64,000 bases of DNA, from NCBI RefSeq assembly GCF_016894445.1, contig NZ_CP056775.1:5196001-5260000 (forward strand). The letters are read 5' to 3'. This stretch comes from Dyadobacter sandarakinus (GTDB taxonomy: Bacteria > Bacteroidota > Bacteroidia > Cytophagales > Spirosomataceae). Made by a program: the position numbers and the translations under genes. Position 1 is the first letter of the stretch, and each line of letters opens with the position of its first letter. This document shows positions 25,081 through 32,741 of this stretch, in pieces. The notes under the pieces are model-generated. The model did no database searches and was not told the DNA's origin. It saw nothing but the letters and a program-made list of their open reading frames with translations.

Positions 25081-26327
25081 TGCATTGCATGAAAAACGAT
25101 TGGTTGCAGCAGGCGGAGTCTATTGCATTGGGCGATTATACCTACGAATTGCCTGATGAACGTGTCGCAAAATATCCGCTGACCCGGCGCGACCAGTCGA
25201 AGTTGCTGGTTTACCAAAATCATAAAATCCAGCACAGCCAGTTTACCAGTCTGCCCGACTTTTTGCCTTCCCATGCACTGCTTGTTTTCAACAATACAAA
25301 AGTGATCCCCGCGCGGGCCTATTTTCAAAAACCGACGGGCGCCACGATTGAGATCCTGCTTTTGCATCCCGAGCAACCTACGCGCATTATTAATGATGCC
25401 ATGCTCGTTCGCGGCAGCTGCGTCTGGGAATGCATGATCGGAAATAAAAAGCGCTGGAAAGTCGGCGATGTGCTTTCCAGGGATATCCATATCAATGAGC
25501 AGCCGGTCGAACTTTCTGTGGCTTACGCAGACTTTGAGCGCAATGAAGTCCGGCTGTCGTGGGATGCGGATGTGCCTTTCCTGGACATTGTAAAAGCATT
25601 GGGGCAAATCCCGCTCCCGCCCTACCTTAACCGCGACACCGAGGAATCTGACTCAGAAACTTACCAGACGGTTTACGCCGACCAGCACGGAGCAGTTGCT
25701 GCCCCGACTGCGGGATTGCACTTTACGGAACATGTTTTTGAAAAACTTTCGCAAAAGGGTATTGAAAAAGCCTTCCTGACCCTGCATGTGGGCGCGGGCA
25801 CTTTTCAGCCTATCAAAGCGGACACGGTCACGGAGCACAAAATGCATTCGGAACAAATCGTTTTTACGCGCGAACTCATCGGGGATTTATTGGCTAAACA
25901 GGACTGCATTGTGGCCGTCGGCACCACCTCGCTGCGTTCGCTGGAAAGTTTGTACTGGTATGGTGTGAAGTTATTCAGGAAAGAAACGACATCTTTTTTT
26001 ATTGAAAAACTGTATCCTTATCCCTTCGACGAAGCCGACCTTCCCACTACGCGGGAAGCATTGGAATCCATTGCATTCTATATGGACCAGGAAAACTTGG
26101 ATGCGCTGACAGGTGAAACCGAAATTTTTATTTTTCCGGGCTACAAATTCCGCATGTGCAAAGGATTGGTGACCAACTACCACCAGCCGGGCTCTACCCT
26201 GATTTTGCTCGTCGCTGCATTCGTGGGTGACGACTGGAAGCGTATTTATGCCCATGCATTGGAAAACGATTACCGCTTCCTGAGCTACGGCGACAGTTCG
26301 CTTTTATGGAATTCGACCGGAGGATAA
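25080..26327 (+). CDS. queA: S-adenosylmethionine:tRNA ribosyltransferase-isomerase
   Basis: A 415-residue QueA. The enzyme transfers and isomerises the ribosyl part of SAM onto 7-aminomethyl-7-deazaguanine in tRNA, forming epoxyqueuosine. Motifs: LVFNNTKVIPARAYFQKPTGA, GAVAAPTAGLHFTEHVF, TLHVGAGTFQPIKADTVTEHKMHSE, VGTTSLRSLES and TNYHQPGSTLILLVAAFVG. It is longer than the roughly 356 residues of E. coli QueA, mainly from an N-terminal lead and internal loops. The start at 25080 overlaps the previous stop by one base; ATG 25089 is an alternative. Confidence 0.95.
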   Translation: MHCMKNDWLQQAESIALGDYTYELPDERVAKYPLTRRDQSKLLVYQNHKIQHSQFTSLPDFLPSHALLVFNNTKVIPARAYFQKPTGATIEILLLHPEQPTRIINDAMLVRGSCVWECMIGNKKRWKVGDVLSRDIHINEQPVELSVAYADFERNEVRLSWDADVPFLDIVKALGQIPLPPYLNRDTEESDSETYQTVYADQHGAVAAPTAGLHFTEHVFEKLSQKGIEKAFLTLHVGAGTFQPIKADTVTEHKMHSEQIVFTRELIGDLLAKQDCIVAVGTTSLRSLESLYWYGVKLFRKETTSFFIEKLYPYPFDEADLPTTREALESIAFYMDQENLDALTGETEIFIFPGYKFRMCKGLVTNYHQPGSTLILLVAAFVGDDWKRIYAHALENDYRFLSYGDSSLLWNSTGG

Positions 26328-26340
26328 TCGGTTTCGTTGT

Positions 26341-26393
26341 TATGTGAAACAAATGTGTATTTTGTTTTTTCACACGAAAACACACTTCACATA
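26341..26393. promoter_or_regulatory. inverted repeat upstream of the Uma2 gene
   Basis: Perfect 8-bp arms TATGTGAA (26341-26348) and TTCACATA (26386-26393), separated by 37 bases that hold several GTGT and ACAC steps. It lies between queA and the start at 26407. It could be a regulator site or a weak hairpin ending queA; neither is proven. Confidence 0.3.
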
Positions 26394-26406
26394 TGGGACA
26401 GCGCAA

Positions 26407-27003
26407 ATGGAAACAAACACCTACACCGTACCCGAGTATCTCGAACTCGAAGAGCAAAGTGAAATCCGCCATGAATATTATGATGGGGAGATCTTCGCGA
26501 TGGCGGGCACGACGCTGAGGCACAATGAGATCATCGATAATGTCCGTACGCTTTTAAGAGCAGTTTTTAAGCCGAAGGGCTGCAAGATTTTTGCGGAAGG
26601 TGTAAAGGTGGAATGCATTAGGAATTTCTCCTACTGCTATCCTGATGCGATGGTTACCTGCTCTGCCGAAGATTTCGCTAGTACTTACATCGTACGCAAT
26701 CCGAGCATTCTGGTCGAGGTTTTGTCAAAAAGTTCTGCCGGTTATGATCAGGTATTCAAGCTCAAACTCTACAAGCAGATTGCCTCGCTTCAATATTACC
26801 TTTTGGTGTCACAAAATGAATGTTACGTCCAGTTGTACACCCGCTCCAATCAGGGTGATGTCTGGACTTATCAGACCTTTGCTCAGCTGACCGACGAAGT
26901 GCCTTTTGAAAAATTCGGGTTCTCCATGTCGGTGGCTGCGATTTACGAAGACATTACTTTTTTACCGGAAGAGGCTGAGCCGATGCCTCCTGAGGAGCGA
27001 TAA
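26407..27003 (+). CDS. Uma2-family (DUF820) putative nuclease
   Basis: A 198-residue protein of the Uma2/DUF820 family, with a PD-(D/E)xK nuclease-like fold. Visible: EYYDGEIFAMAG (residues 24-34), the PD in CYPDAMV (Asp80) and the ExL element ILVEVLSKSS (Glu104), then a Lys-rich helix FKLKLYKQ. These residues suggest a preserved metal site. Family members are common in Cyanobacteria and some Bacteroidota, with unknown biological role. The ATG at 26407 begins the conserved region. The 3' end overlaps the convergent GH43-type gene by 50 bases. Confidence 0.82.
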   Translation: METNTYTVPEYLELEEQSEIRHEYYDGEIFAMAGTTLRHNEIIDNVRTLLRAVFKPKGCKIFAEGVKVECIRNFSYCYPDAMVTCSAEDFASTYIVRNPSILVEVLSKSSAGYDQVFKLKLYKQIASLQYYLLVSQNECYVQLYTRSNQGDVWTYQTFAQLTDEVPFEKFGFSMSVAAIYEDITFLPEEAEPMPPEER

Positions 27004-28741
27004 CGCTGCTCATTTTTGACACCCCATTTTCGTTGAAAGCCTCAATTGCAAAGTAGTACGGTACGCCCACATTCAGTGCCCGCAGCTCGAAGGTATCCGG
27101 CTCATCATTCCAGAACTGGTACGTTTGATAAAGCTTGTCGGGTGCAATGCCCCAGAGCACATTGTACCCGACCGCGCCAGGCACTTTCTCCCATTTCAGA
27201 TCGGCATTGCGCTCATCTTTCTGCCGTACTGCTGTGAACTTTGCAGGCGTTTCAGGAGCTTTTCCCAATCCATTCCCAAAAATCCGGAATTCGCTTATTG
27301 CCAGATTTGGCGATGCCACGTAGCCATGCTCGTACCGCACATACCTAGCTCTTACGGGCGCTGTCAGCTCCACGTACGCGCAGGGTCGGTCACGTTTGGG
27401 TTCCCGGGAAAGATCAACCACTTCTTTCCATGCATTGCCGTCGGACGAAACCAGGATTTTGAACTGGGTATACACCTTGCCAGGGTCATTGTCGTAAATG
27501 TCGGAGCGGTAGTCGGCGTAGTTGACCTGTACAGCCTTAATATCATGCTCAGTCTGTAAATCGATGGTAACCGTTTCGCCGGGCTTGTTCTGGCGTGCTG
27601 CCCAGAAGGTACGCGGATTTTCGTCGGTAATTTTGGCGACATTCATCGTGTCGAGTGTTGAAGAAGCGACAGCCGGTTTTTTATAAGACAATAACATCCA
27701 GCCTGCAAACAGTTCGTCCGCTTTGCCCGTCCACGTTTTGGAAGGCAGCTTATGCGGAAAGTCGCCGAAACGTGTATTGGCAAACATTTGCCCGTCTTTG
27801 TCAAACCCGGCCGGGTGCATCACAATGCGACGCTCCATGCCCCAGTTGAAGCCGATCCAGGTGGTACCGGTATTCCAGTAATTTCCAAAATTGTCCTGAA
27901 AAGTATTTCCATGTCCTGCACCCGTCGCAAAGCCGCCCGGCTTGTAGGAAACCGGGTTGTAAGGCGCATAGGTAAACGGCCCCAGCGGACTGTTGCCCAC
28001 GTAAGTACCATTGGCGTACACATTATACTCGGTGCCCGGCGCGCCATATTGCAGGTAGTACCTGCCCTTGTGCTTGGTCATCCACGCACCTTCGGTAAAA
28101 GGTTTGAAAGGATCGGAGTGGTTAGGCCCGAAACGCTCCCAGCCGTGCTCGTACTGATTTAACCAAAACATCGCCTGATACTGCCCCTTGAAAGCCAGTC
28201 GCTTTGAGTAGTCGAGCTCCGAACCGAAAATGGGATACACATTGGACGAACCCCAGTACATATACCATTTGTCGGTATCAGGGTCGTGAAACAGGGCAGG
28301 GTCCCACGGACCAATATCTTTGGGCAGCCGGGGCGTCCACCGATTGTAAAACTCCCAGATCCCTTTTTCCGGAGCTACGGAATACAGGATAGGCCGCGAC
28401 TCGAAAGTTGATTGAAAAAGAAAAAGCGTATCCCGCACCAAAACAGCCGCCGGCGCACACATATCCTCAAATGGCCAGCGGTTGGCCGTCAGGTATTTCC
28501 AGTTGAGCAGGTCTTTGGAATGCCAGTACCCGCCCGAAATCGTGACAAAAAGAAAGTACTCACCTTTGTGGTTGATAATGACCGGATCAGCCCCCGAGCG
28601 GTAGGAAATGCCCTCGTTCATCTGCTCAAAGTTGTACTTATAATCAATGTCCATGGGATTGCAATAGGTACTCTGGGCGGCTGAGTGCCAGCAGCATGCA
28701 ATCGTAAAAACAAGCGTGCAGAGCAGGTTCCTGAACATCAT
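26954..28741 (-). CDS. secreted GH43-type glycoside hydrolase with discoidin-like and fibronectin III domains
   Basis: A 595-residue exported enzyme. After the signal peptide (to about residue 23) comes a five-bladed propeller of GH43 type (about 25-340). Candidate catalytic residues are Asp52 in SGADPVII, the Asp in GPWDPALFHDPD and the Glu in EGAWMTKHKGRYYLQYGAPG. Then an F5/8 type C-like carbohydrate-binding domain (about 365-500; ITDENPRTFWAA, GETVTIDL, ARYVRYEHGY) and a fibronectin III domain (about 505-585). It probably cleaves arabinan, xylan or related side chains. The start at 28741 (MMFRNLL) gives the signal; the frame upstream is not protein-like. The 3' end overlaps Uma2. Confidence 0.88.
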   Translation of the reverse strand: MMFRNLLCTLVFTIACCWHSAAQSTYCNPMDIDYKYNFEQMNEGISYRSGADPVIINHKGEYFLFVTISGGYWHSKDLLNWKYLTANRWPFEDMCAPAAVLVRDTLFLFQSTFESRPILYSVAPEKGIWEFYNRWTPRLPKDIGPWDPALFHDPDTDKWYMYWGSSNVYPIFGSELDYSKRLAFKGQYQAMFWLNQYEHGWERFGPNHSDPFKPFTEGAWMTKHKGRYYLQYGAPGTEYNVYANGTYVGNSPLGPFTYAPYNPVSYKPGGFATGAGHGNTFQDNFGNYWNTGTTWIGFNWGMERRIVMHPAGFDKDGQMFANTRFGDFPHKLPSKTWTGKADELFAGWMLLSYKKPAVASSTLDTMNVAKITDENPRTFWAARQNKPGETVTIDLQTEHDIKAVQVNYADYRSDIYDNDPGKVYTQFKILVSSDGNAWKEVVDLSREPKRDRPCAYVELTAPVRARYVRYEHGYVASPNLAISEFRIFGNGLGKAPETPAKFTAVRQKDERNADLKWEKVPGAVGYNVLWGIAPDKLYQTYQFWNDEPDTFELRALNVGVPYYFAIEAFNENGVSKMSSVIAPQEASAQPLPVKK

Positions 28742-28836
28742 ATGCGTGTGGATTGGGTTTTTTAGATAGTTAAAATTAGGGTTTTTAAAGGAATAAACAT
28801 GGTGATACCTGAAAACCCGCGGACTGTTCGGGGTTT

Positions 28837-28861
28837 TTGAAAATGATAAAATGTACCTTTG
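28837..28861 (+). promoter_or_regulatory. candidate tyrS promoter
   Basis: TACCTTTG (28854-28861) is a perfect -7 match. A TTG lies 14 bases before it, shorter than usual. The start codon is 35 bases downstream. Confidence 0.4.
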
Positions 28862-28895
28862 CGCCTCTATCAAAAAACATTAGTACCCGTTAAAA

Positions 28896-30197
28896 ATGCA
28901 TACCGATTTTATTGAAGAACTACGCTGGCGGGGCATGCTGCACGACATGATGCCCGGAACTGAGGAGCAACTCAAAAAGGAGATGACCACGGGTTATATC
29001 GGCTTTGACCCCACGGCCCCCTCGCTGCACATCGGTAACCTGGCGACGATCATGCTGCTGGTGCATTTGCAGCGCGCCGGCCACAAGCCGGTCGCATTGG
29101 TGGGCGGGGCAACCGGGATGATTGGCGATCCTTCTTTCAAGGCTTCGGAGCGGTCGTTCCTGGATGAGGACACGCTGCGTGTAAACCAGGAAGGTATCCG
29201 CCGCCAGCTCGAACAGTTTCTTGATTTTGACTGCGGCGAAAATTCGGCCGAGATGGTTAATAATTACGACTGGTTTAAAAACATCGGCTTTCTTGAATTT
29301 TTGCGTGAAGCAGGTAAGTTTTTGAGCGTCAATTATATGATGTCCAAAGATTCTGTAAAAAAGCGGCTGGAAACTGGTATTTCTTTCACGGAGTTTTCCT
29401 ACCAGCTCTTGCAGGGATACGATTTTTACCATTTATATAAAACCAAAAACGTGCGCCTGCAAATGGGTGGCTCCGATCAGTGGGGCAACATTACGACGGG
29501 TACGGAAATCATCCGCCGGAAAGAGGGAGATGAGGAAGGTTATTTCAAAGCATACGCGCTGACGACCCCGCTCGTGACCAAGGCCGATGGGTCGAAGTTT
29601 GGGAAAAGCGAGGGCGGCAACATCTGGCTGGATCCTGCGCGGACCTCGCCGTACGAATTTTATCAGTTTTGGCTCAACCAGAGCGACGAGGACCTGCCGC
29701 GTTACCTGCGGGTATTTTCATTGAAAAACAGGGACGAAATTGAGGCTTTGGAAGTGAGCCACGCTGCCGAGCCGCACCTGCGGATTATGCAGAAAGCGCT
29801 GGCCTCGGAGCTCACGGCCCGCATCCACAGCGAGCAGGCGTACCAGCTGGTACTGAAAGCGACCGAGGTACTCTACGGCAAGGCGACGCTGGAAACGTTG
29901 AAAGGCATTGCGCTGGACGAGTTTGATACGATTTTCACAGGCGTGCCGCAAACAGAAATTACGCGCGAAGTTTGGGACACAACAACCAACATTACCGACT
30001 TGGTTTCAGTGGTAACGAACAATGAAATCTATGCCTCCAAAGGCGAAGCCCGCCGCGCCATCCAGCAGAATGCAGTGAGTATCAATAAAGTAAAAGTTAC
30101 CTCCGCCGAGCAGCCGCTGAGTGAATTCAGTCTTTTACAGGACAAATTTTTGCTGGTGTCGAAGGGGAAGAAGAATCATTTGATCCGCATTGCTTAG
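28896..30197 (+). CDS. tyrS: tyrosyl-tRNA synthetase
   Basis: A 433-residue class I aminoacyl-tRNA synthetase that charges tRNA-Tyr. The HIGH motif is in PSLHIGNLATIMLL, the KMSKS equivalent is KFGKSEGGN, and QMGGSDQWGNITTGTEI plus YQLLQGYDFYHLY form the tyrosine pocket. The last about 70 residues are an S4 RNA-binding domain (ASKGEARRAIQQNAVSINKVKV). It is monocistronic, with its own promoter-like element and a strong terminator. Confidence 0.97.
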   Translation: MHTDFIEELRWRGMLHDMMPGTEEQLKKEMTTGYIGFDPTAPSLHIGNLATIMLLVHLQRAGHKPVALVGGATGMIGDPSFKASERSFLDEDTLRVNQEGIRRQLEQFLDFDCGENSAEMVNNYDWFKNIGFLEFLREAGKFLSVNYMMSKDSVKKRLETGISFTEFSYQLLQGYDFYHLYKTKNVRLQMGGSDQWGNITTGTEIIRRKEGDEEGYFKAYALTTPLVTKADGSKFGKSEGGNIWLDPARTSPYEFYQFWLNQSDEDLPRYLRVFSLKNRDEIEALEVSHAAEPHLRIMQKALASELTARIHSEQAYQLVLKATEVLYGKATLETLKGIALDEFDTIFTGVPQTEITREVWDTTTNITDLVSVVTNNEIYASKGEARRAIQQNAVSINKVKVTSAEQPLSEFSLLQDKFLLVSKGKKNHLIRIA

Positions 30198-30227
30198 TAT
30201 TGGAAGAATTCGACTAGCAATAACTAG

Positions 30228-30255
30228 GGAGGTTCCGGCTGGAGCCTCCTTTTTT
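30228..30255 (+). terminator. rho-independent terminator of tyrS
   Basis: Nine-pair stem GGAGGTTCC / GGAGCCTCC (one T-G) with loop GGCT, followed by six T. It lies 30 bases after the tyrS stop and marks the left edge of the accessory islet. Confidence 0.93.
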
Positions 30256-30285
30256 GTATGATTTTCCTAAACTTTTCTAGATTTG
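30254..30285 (+). promoter_or_regulatory. promoter of the small-gene pair
   Basis: TTG, 21 bases, TAGATTTG; a perfect -7 element. The first 21-bp dyad repeat (30305-30325) lies about 20 bases after it, just past the expected transcription start, a common operator position. Confidence 0.5.
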
Positions 30286-30304
30286 AAAATTAAATCCAGG
30301 AATT

Positions 30305-30325
30305 TTTATCGGATTTTCCTACAAA
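30305..30325 (+). repeat. 21-bp direct repeat, copy 1 (operator-like)
   Basis: Identical over 21 bases to 30570-30590. It begins TTTATCGG and ends TCCTACAAA; 7 of 10 positions are dyad-symmetric. It ends 14 bases before the start of the first small gene. Confidence 0.85.
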
Positions 30326-30339
30326 ACTATATTTTTGTA

Positions 30340-30552
30340 ATGAAGAAATTCACATCGGTAACAGAAGCATTCAAATGGTGGTTGACAGAAATGTATCCTA
30401 ACCTTCCGCCGGATGTGAAAAAAGGAAAGCTGACAACTGCTTGGAGAGATTTCACTTATAATCAGGGTATTTCAGAAAAGCGAATGAAAAGCATTCTTGA
30501 AGAATTTGGAAAGATTGAAGTGAAAACAGAAGTGTTATTTACGCCGGACTAA
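30340..30552 (+). CDS. small hypothetical protein, first of a repeat-flanked pair
   Basis: A 70-residue basic protein, not recognised. It is rich in Lys and Trp, with EAFKWWLTEMYPNLPPDVKKGKL near the start and GISEKRMKSILEEFGKI, which could be a helix-turn-helix end. The start ATG 30340 is used; the frame is open to 30283 but crosses the repeat. A DNA-binding role at the repeats before it and before the next gene is a hypothesis only. Low-GC codon use compared with tyrS suggests acquisition. Confidence 0.6.
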   Translation: MKKFTSVTEAFKWWLTEMYPNLPPDVKKGKLTTAWRDFTYNQGISEKRMKSILEEFGKIEVKTEVLFTPD

Positions 30553-30569
30553 ATTTTTTTTGCTCAAAA

Positions 30570-30590
30570 TTTATCGGATTTTCCTACAAA
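30570..30590 (+). repeat. 21-bp direct repeat, copy 2 (operator-like)
   Basis: Exact copy of 30305-30325, located between the two small genes and 24 bases before the start of the second. The flanks are unrelated, so the identity is confined to the 21 bases. Confidence 0.85.
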
Positions 30591-30614
30591 TTTCAACTAT
30601 AAACCACTACCAAA

Positions 30615-30893
30615 ATGATCATTAAATCCAATCTAAACAAAGCCTCAGATTCATTTACAGAAGCCGAAGCACTTCTGCTGCGTCAACAACATGAACTGGT
30701 GAGTGAGTTTTTTAAACGGGACAAGAGTGCAGAAATCGTAAATTCTCTTAACACGCTCATTGAAACCTTTTTATTTACAGAAGACCTCGAAAATGTGACG
30801 CCGGAGATGCGTATGCACATTGCAAATCAACTTCGGGTGGTGACGTTAATTACGCAATTGGGTGAGACATCGGTGAGGTGGAAGGCTTCGTAG
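30615..30893 (+). CDS. small hypothetical protein, second of a repeat-flanked pair
   Basis: A 92-residue protein, not recognised. It appears wholly helical and acidic in the middle (FTEAEALLLRQQHELVSEFFKRDKSAEIVNSLNTLIETFLFTEDLENVTPEM), with no signal peptide or membrane segment. It follows the 70-residue gene by 62 bases and has its own copy of the 21-bp repeat. Its 3' end faces the convergent VapC gene. Confidence 0.6.
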   Translation: MIIKSNLNKASDSFTEAEALLLRQQHELVSEFFKRDKSAEIVNSLNTLIETFLFTEDLENVTPEMRMHIANQLRVVTLITQLGETSVRWKAS

Positions 30894-30949
30894 TGACGGG
30901 CCGGCGCGTGGTTGATATTTGCTGCTGCTGGTATTTTATATGATCTGCA

Positions 30950-31360
30950 CTATGTAATCCAGTCGAACAATCGGATCTCACTCAGATTTCTAAAATCACG
31001 GGTGTTATGCGTAATCAATGCAAGGTCGTTCACGATCGCCGTAGCTCCAATCAAAATATCAAAATCCCCAACTGGCCGACCAATTCTTCTCAAATGTGCC
31101 TTTTGCTTGCCAAATTCGTGAAGTGCGGCGCTTATAGAAATTATTCTTTCAAGGAATAAGTTTTCCAACCATACAAACCGCTCCCGATTTTTTGGTCGTT
31201 GCTGTGGCGAGCTGTTTTCAATCCCATATAGTAGTTCGGCCAGGGTAATTTCTGAAAGATAGCACGATTCTACTCCGACATCGCTTATTTTATCTTTGAC
31301 ATCGTATTCGTCTTTAAGCAAGTGAACGCAAATATTTGTGTCGAGCAAATATTGGTTCAT
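30950..31360 (-). CDS. vapC: PIN-domain toxin VapC
   Basis: A 136-residue VapC of the classic type. Metal-binding acids: Asp7 (YLLDTNICVHLL), Glu42 (EITLAELLYG), Asp99 (GRPVGDFDILIGATA) and Asp122 (THNTRDFRNL). Such proteins are endoribonucleases that stop translation when freed from the antitoxin. The start overlaps the antitoxin stop by four bases (ATGA), so the two are coupled. Confidence 0.93.
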   Translation of the reverse strand: MNQYLLDTNICVHLLKDEYDVKDKISDVGVESCYLSEITLAELLYGIENSSPQQRPKNRERFVWLENLFLERIISISAALHEFGKQKAHLRRIGRPVGDFDILIGATAIVNDLALITHNTRDFRNLSEIRLFDWIT

Positions 31361-31596
31361 AACTCGACATCTCGATTTCCGCTGTAACGAGAATTGTAAA
31401 TCATGGCATTAATCTCATCACCCGTTTCAGGACCTTCCCAGCTCCCGGCAACTTTGTTTAATAGTGCTAATGATTCTTCTTTGGTGAGGCGTTTCGGATG
31501 TGATTCTCTAATAGCAAGACCAAGGCGGCTTGCAAGTTCTTTAACGAGGGCGAAATCGGCTTCATTGTTCGCCTCAATAGTGAGGGTATGTGTCAT
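31357..31596 (-). CDS. vapB: VapB-like antitoxin
   Basis: A 79-residue antitoxin preceding vapC with a four-base overlap. Its N-terminal region (MTHTLTIEANNEADFALVKELASRLG) is a clear paralogue of the antitoxin at 6561-6782, while the C-terminal, toxin-binding half (SWEGPETGDEINAMIYNSRYSGNRDVEL) is different. It starts at ATG 31596. A TTG-N20-TAAATTTG promoter lies about 40 bases upstream. Confidence 0.85.
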   Translation of the reverse strand: MTHTLTIEANNEADFALVKELASRLGLAIRESHPKRLTKEESLALLNKVAGSWEGPETGDEINAMIYNSRYSGNRDVEL

Positions 31597-31634
31597 AATG
31601 TTAAATTAGTGTCTGTATTAATTTCAATTAAACT

Positions 31635-31665
31635 CAAATTTAATCAAATTCTAAAAGGAGTCCAA
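31635..31665 (-). promoter_or_regulatory. promoter of vapBC
   Basis: On the minus strand TTG, 20 bases, TAAATTTG. It lies just after the terminator-like hairpin of the Panacea operon, so vapBC is probably transcribed on its own. Confidence 0.5.
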
Positions 31666-31678
31666 TGTCTAGACTCCT
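31653..31678 (-). terminator. possible terminator of the Panacea operon
   Basis: Perfect 7-bp stem AGGAGTC / GACTCCT with a 9-base loop, followed on the minus strand by TTTTAGAAT. The T-run is short, so it may be weak. It is 13 bases after the putative toxin stop. Confidence 0.5.
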
Positions 31679-31690
31679 GACATTCTCGGA

Positions 31691-32128
31691 TCATCGAATC
31701 ATTCCCCGAACTTCCTCTTTAAAATCTTCATCAATACGCCGGCTGATCAGAAATCCATGGATGATCTTTTGAAACTCAAATGCAGTGACAACACCACAAA
31801 ACGGAATATCTCGCCTGGCATTTAGTAATAGCAGCTCATCTTCTGTATACGATAAGTATCCATTACAATTAACATAGGTAAAGTCGTGCAACCAATTGTC
31901 GGGCGTTTCATGGTCGATACAGACCAAAGTGTCAAGGCTTTCTCTGACACGTCGGATATGCGCGACATTTTTCTCAAACTGAGAAGTACAGCAGACGGTT
32001 GTCAGGTATTTACCTTCTATTTTCTTGATAAATATGTGGTAATGCGGAATTCCATTAGCGATCTGAGGATCGGAAATGCATAGGATATTGCCAGACACGA
32101 ATGCCTGCCTCAATTCTTCGGCTGTCAT
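31691..32128 (-). CDS. putative toxin of a Panacea-type toxin-antitoxin pair
   Basis: A 145-residue cytoplasmic protein, not recognised by family. It follows the Panacea-domain gene by 11 bases, the position of the toxin in SocAB/PanAT modules. Visible: LCISDPQI (residues 16-23), the motif IPHYHIFIKK (28-36, His29 and His31), paired Cys46-Cys47 and a C-terminal helix (SRRIDEDFKEEVRGMIR). The short beta-strand pattern around PHYHIFI could fit a PemK/CptN-like barrel, but that is speculation. Its codon use is AT-rich like the rest of the islet. The toxic role is inferred purely from context. Confidence 0.65.
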   Translation of the reverse strand: MTAEELRQAFVSGNILCISDPQIANGIPHYHIFIKKIEGKYLTTVCCTSQFEKNVAHIRRVRESLDTLVCIDHETPDNWLHDFTYVNCNGYLSYTEDELLLLNARRDIPFCGVVTAFEFQKIIHGFLISRRIDEDFKEEVRGMIR

Positions 32129-32139
32129 TTCCCGAACAA

Positions 32140-32712
32140 TTAAGAATTTGCAGTTTCGAAGTAAATCTCTTTCGTAAGGCTCAGGTCTTCCTGAGAATCA
32201 TTGAAGAGGCCTTTTTCATCGATGTAGTTTTCAAAGAAATCGCTCAGGTTCATCTTGTAGCTGGAACCTGACTGCTCAATTTTCTCCTGAAATCGCTTCC
32301 ATTCGGGGAAATAGTGAGAATAATTGACGAGTTCGAATTGATCGAGAGAGTTGTAATGCTTCAATATTTCGTCAGCTACTTCGAGATCAGTTTCTGAAAA
32401 TACTTTTGCGTTTACAGCTTCGACGGAACGAATCAGATGCCCGTCTAGAATCAAATATTGATCAAAATAATGTTTTTCCGTAGATGATACAGATACTTTA
32501 CTTTCAATGAGTTCTTTAGTATTGGAAGGCACCGGTCCCCACGACATGGCATAGTGGACATCGCCGGTAATCGTTCTCGCATACTTTCTAAGATGCAGCC
32601 TGTTTGCCAGCCAAATGAGCTTGAATGCTTTCATTTTATTGATTGCACCCCCATTATAATCGGCAAAATAATTGATTAGCTGCGCAGCTTTTTTATGATG
32701 ATATGCTTTCAT
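32140..32712 (-). CDS. Panacea-domain (SocA/DUF4065) antitoxin
   Basis: A 190-residue protein carrying the Panacea domain over about residues 8-130. The signature is KAFKLIWLANRLHLRKYAR (28-45), then TITGDVHYAMSWGPVPSNT, matching the 'KLxyLaDxxhL...ITGxxYxAxxxGPVP' pattern of SocA. The domain is known to neutralise many unrelated toxins and may act as a direct binder or proteolysis adaptor. The C-terminal 60 residues (YFPEWKRFQEKIEQSG...) are probably toxin-specific. The start at 32712 is supported by a -7 element 22 bases upstream that would cover an alternative start at 32736. Confidence 0.88.
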   Translation of the reverse strand: MKAYHHKKAAQLINYFADYNGGAINKMKAFKLIWLANRLHLRKYARTITGDVHYAMSWGPVPSNTKELIESKVSVSSTEKHYFDQYLILDGHLIRSVEAVNAKVFSETDLEVADEILKHYNSLDQFELVNYSHYFPEWKRFQEKIEQSGSSYKMNLSDFFENYIDEKGLFNDSQEDLSLTKEIYFETANS

Positions 32713-32733
32713 TGTTGTGTATAGTTTGGCCTG

Positions 32734-32741
32734 CAAAGATA
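32734..32741 (-). promoter_or_regulatory. -7 element of the Panacea operon
   Basis: Reads TATCTTTG on the minus strand (TAnnTTTG). A clear -33 was not found. It would give a leader of about 15 bases. Confidence 0.4.
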
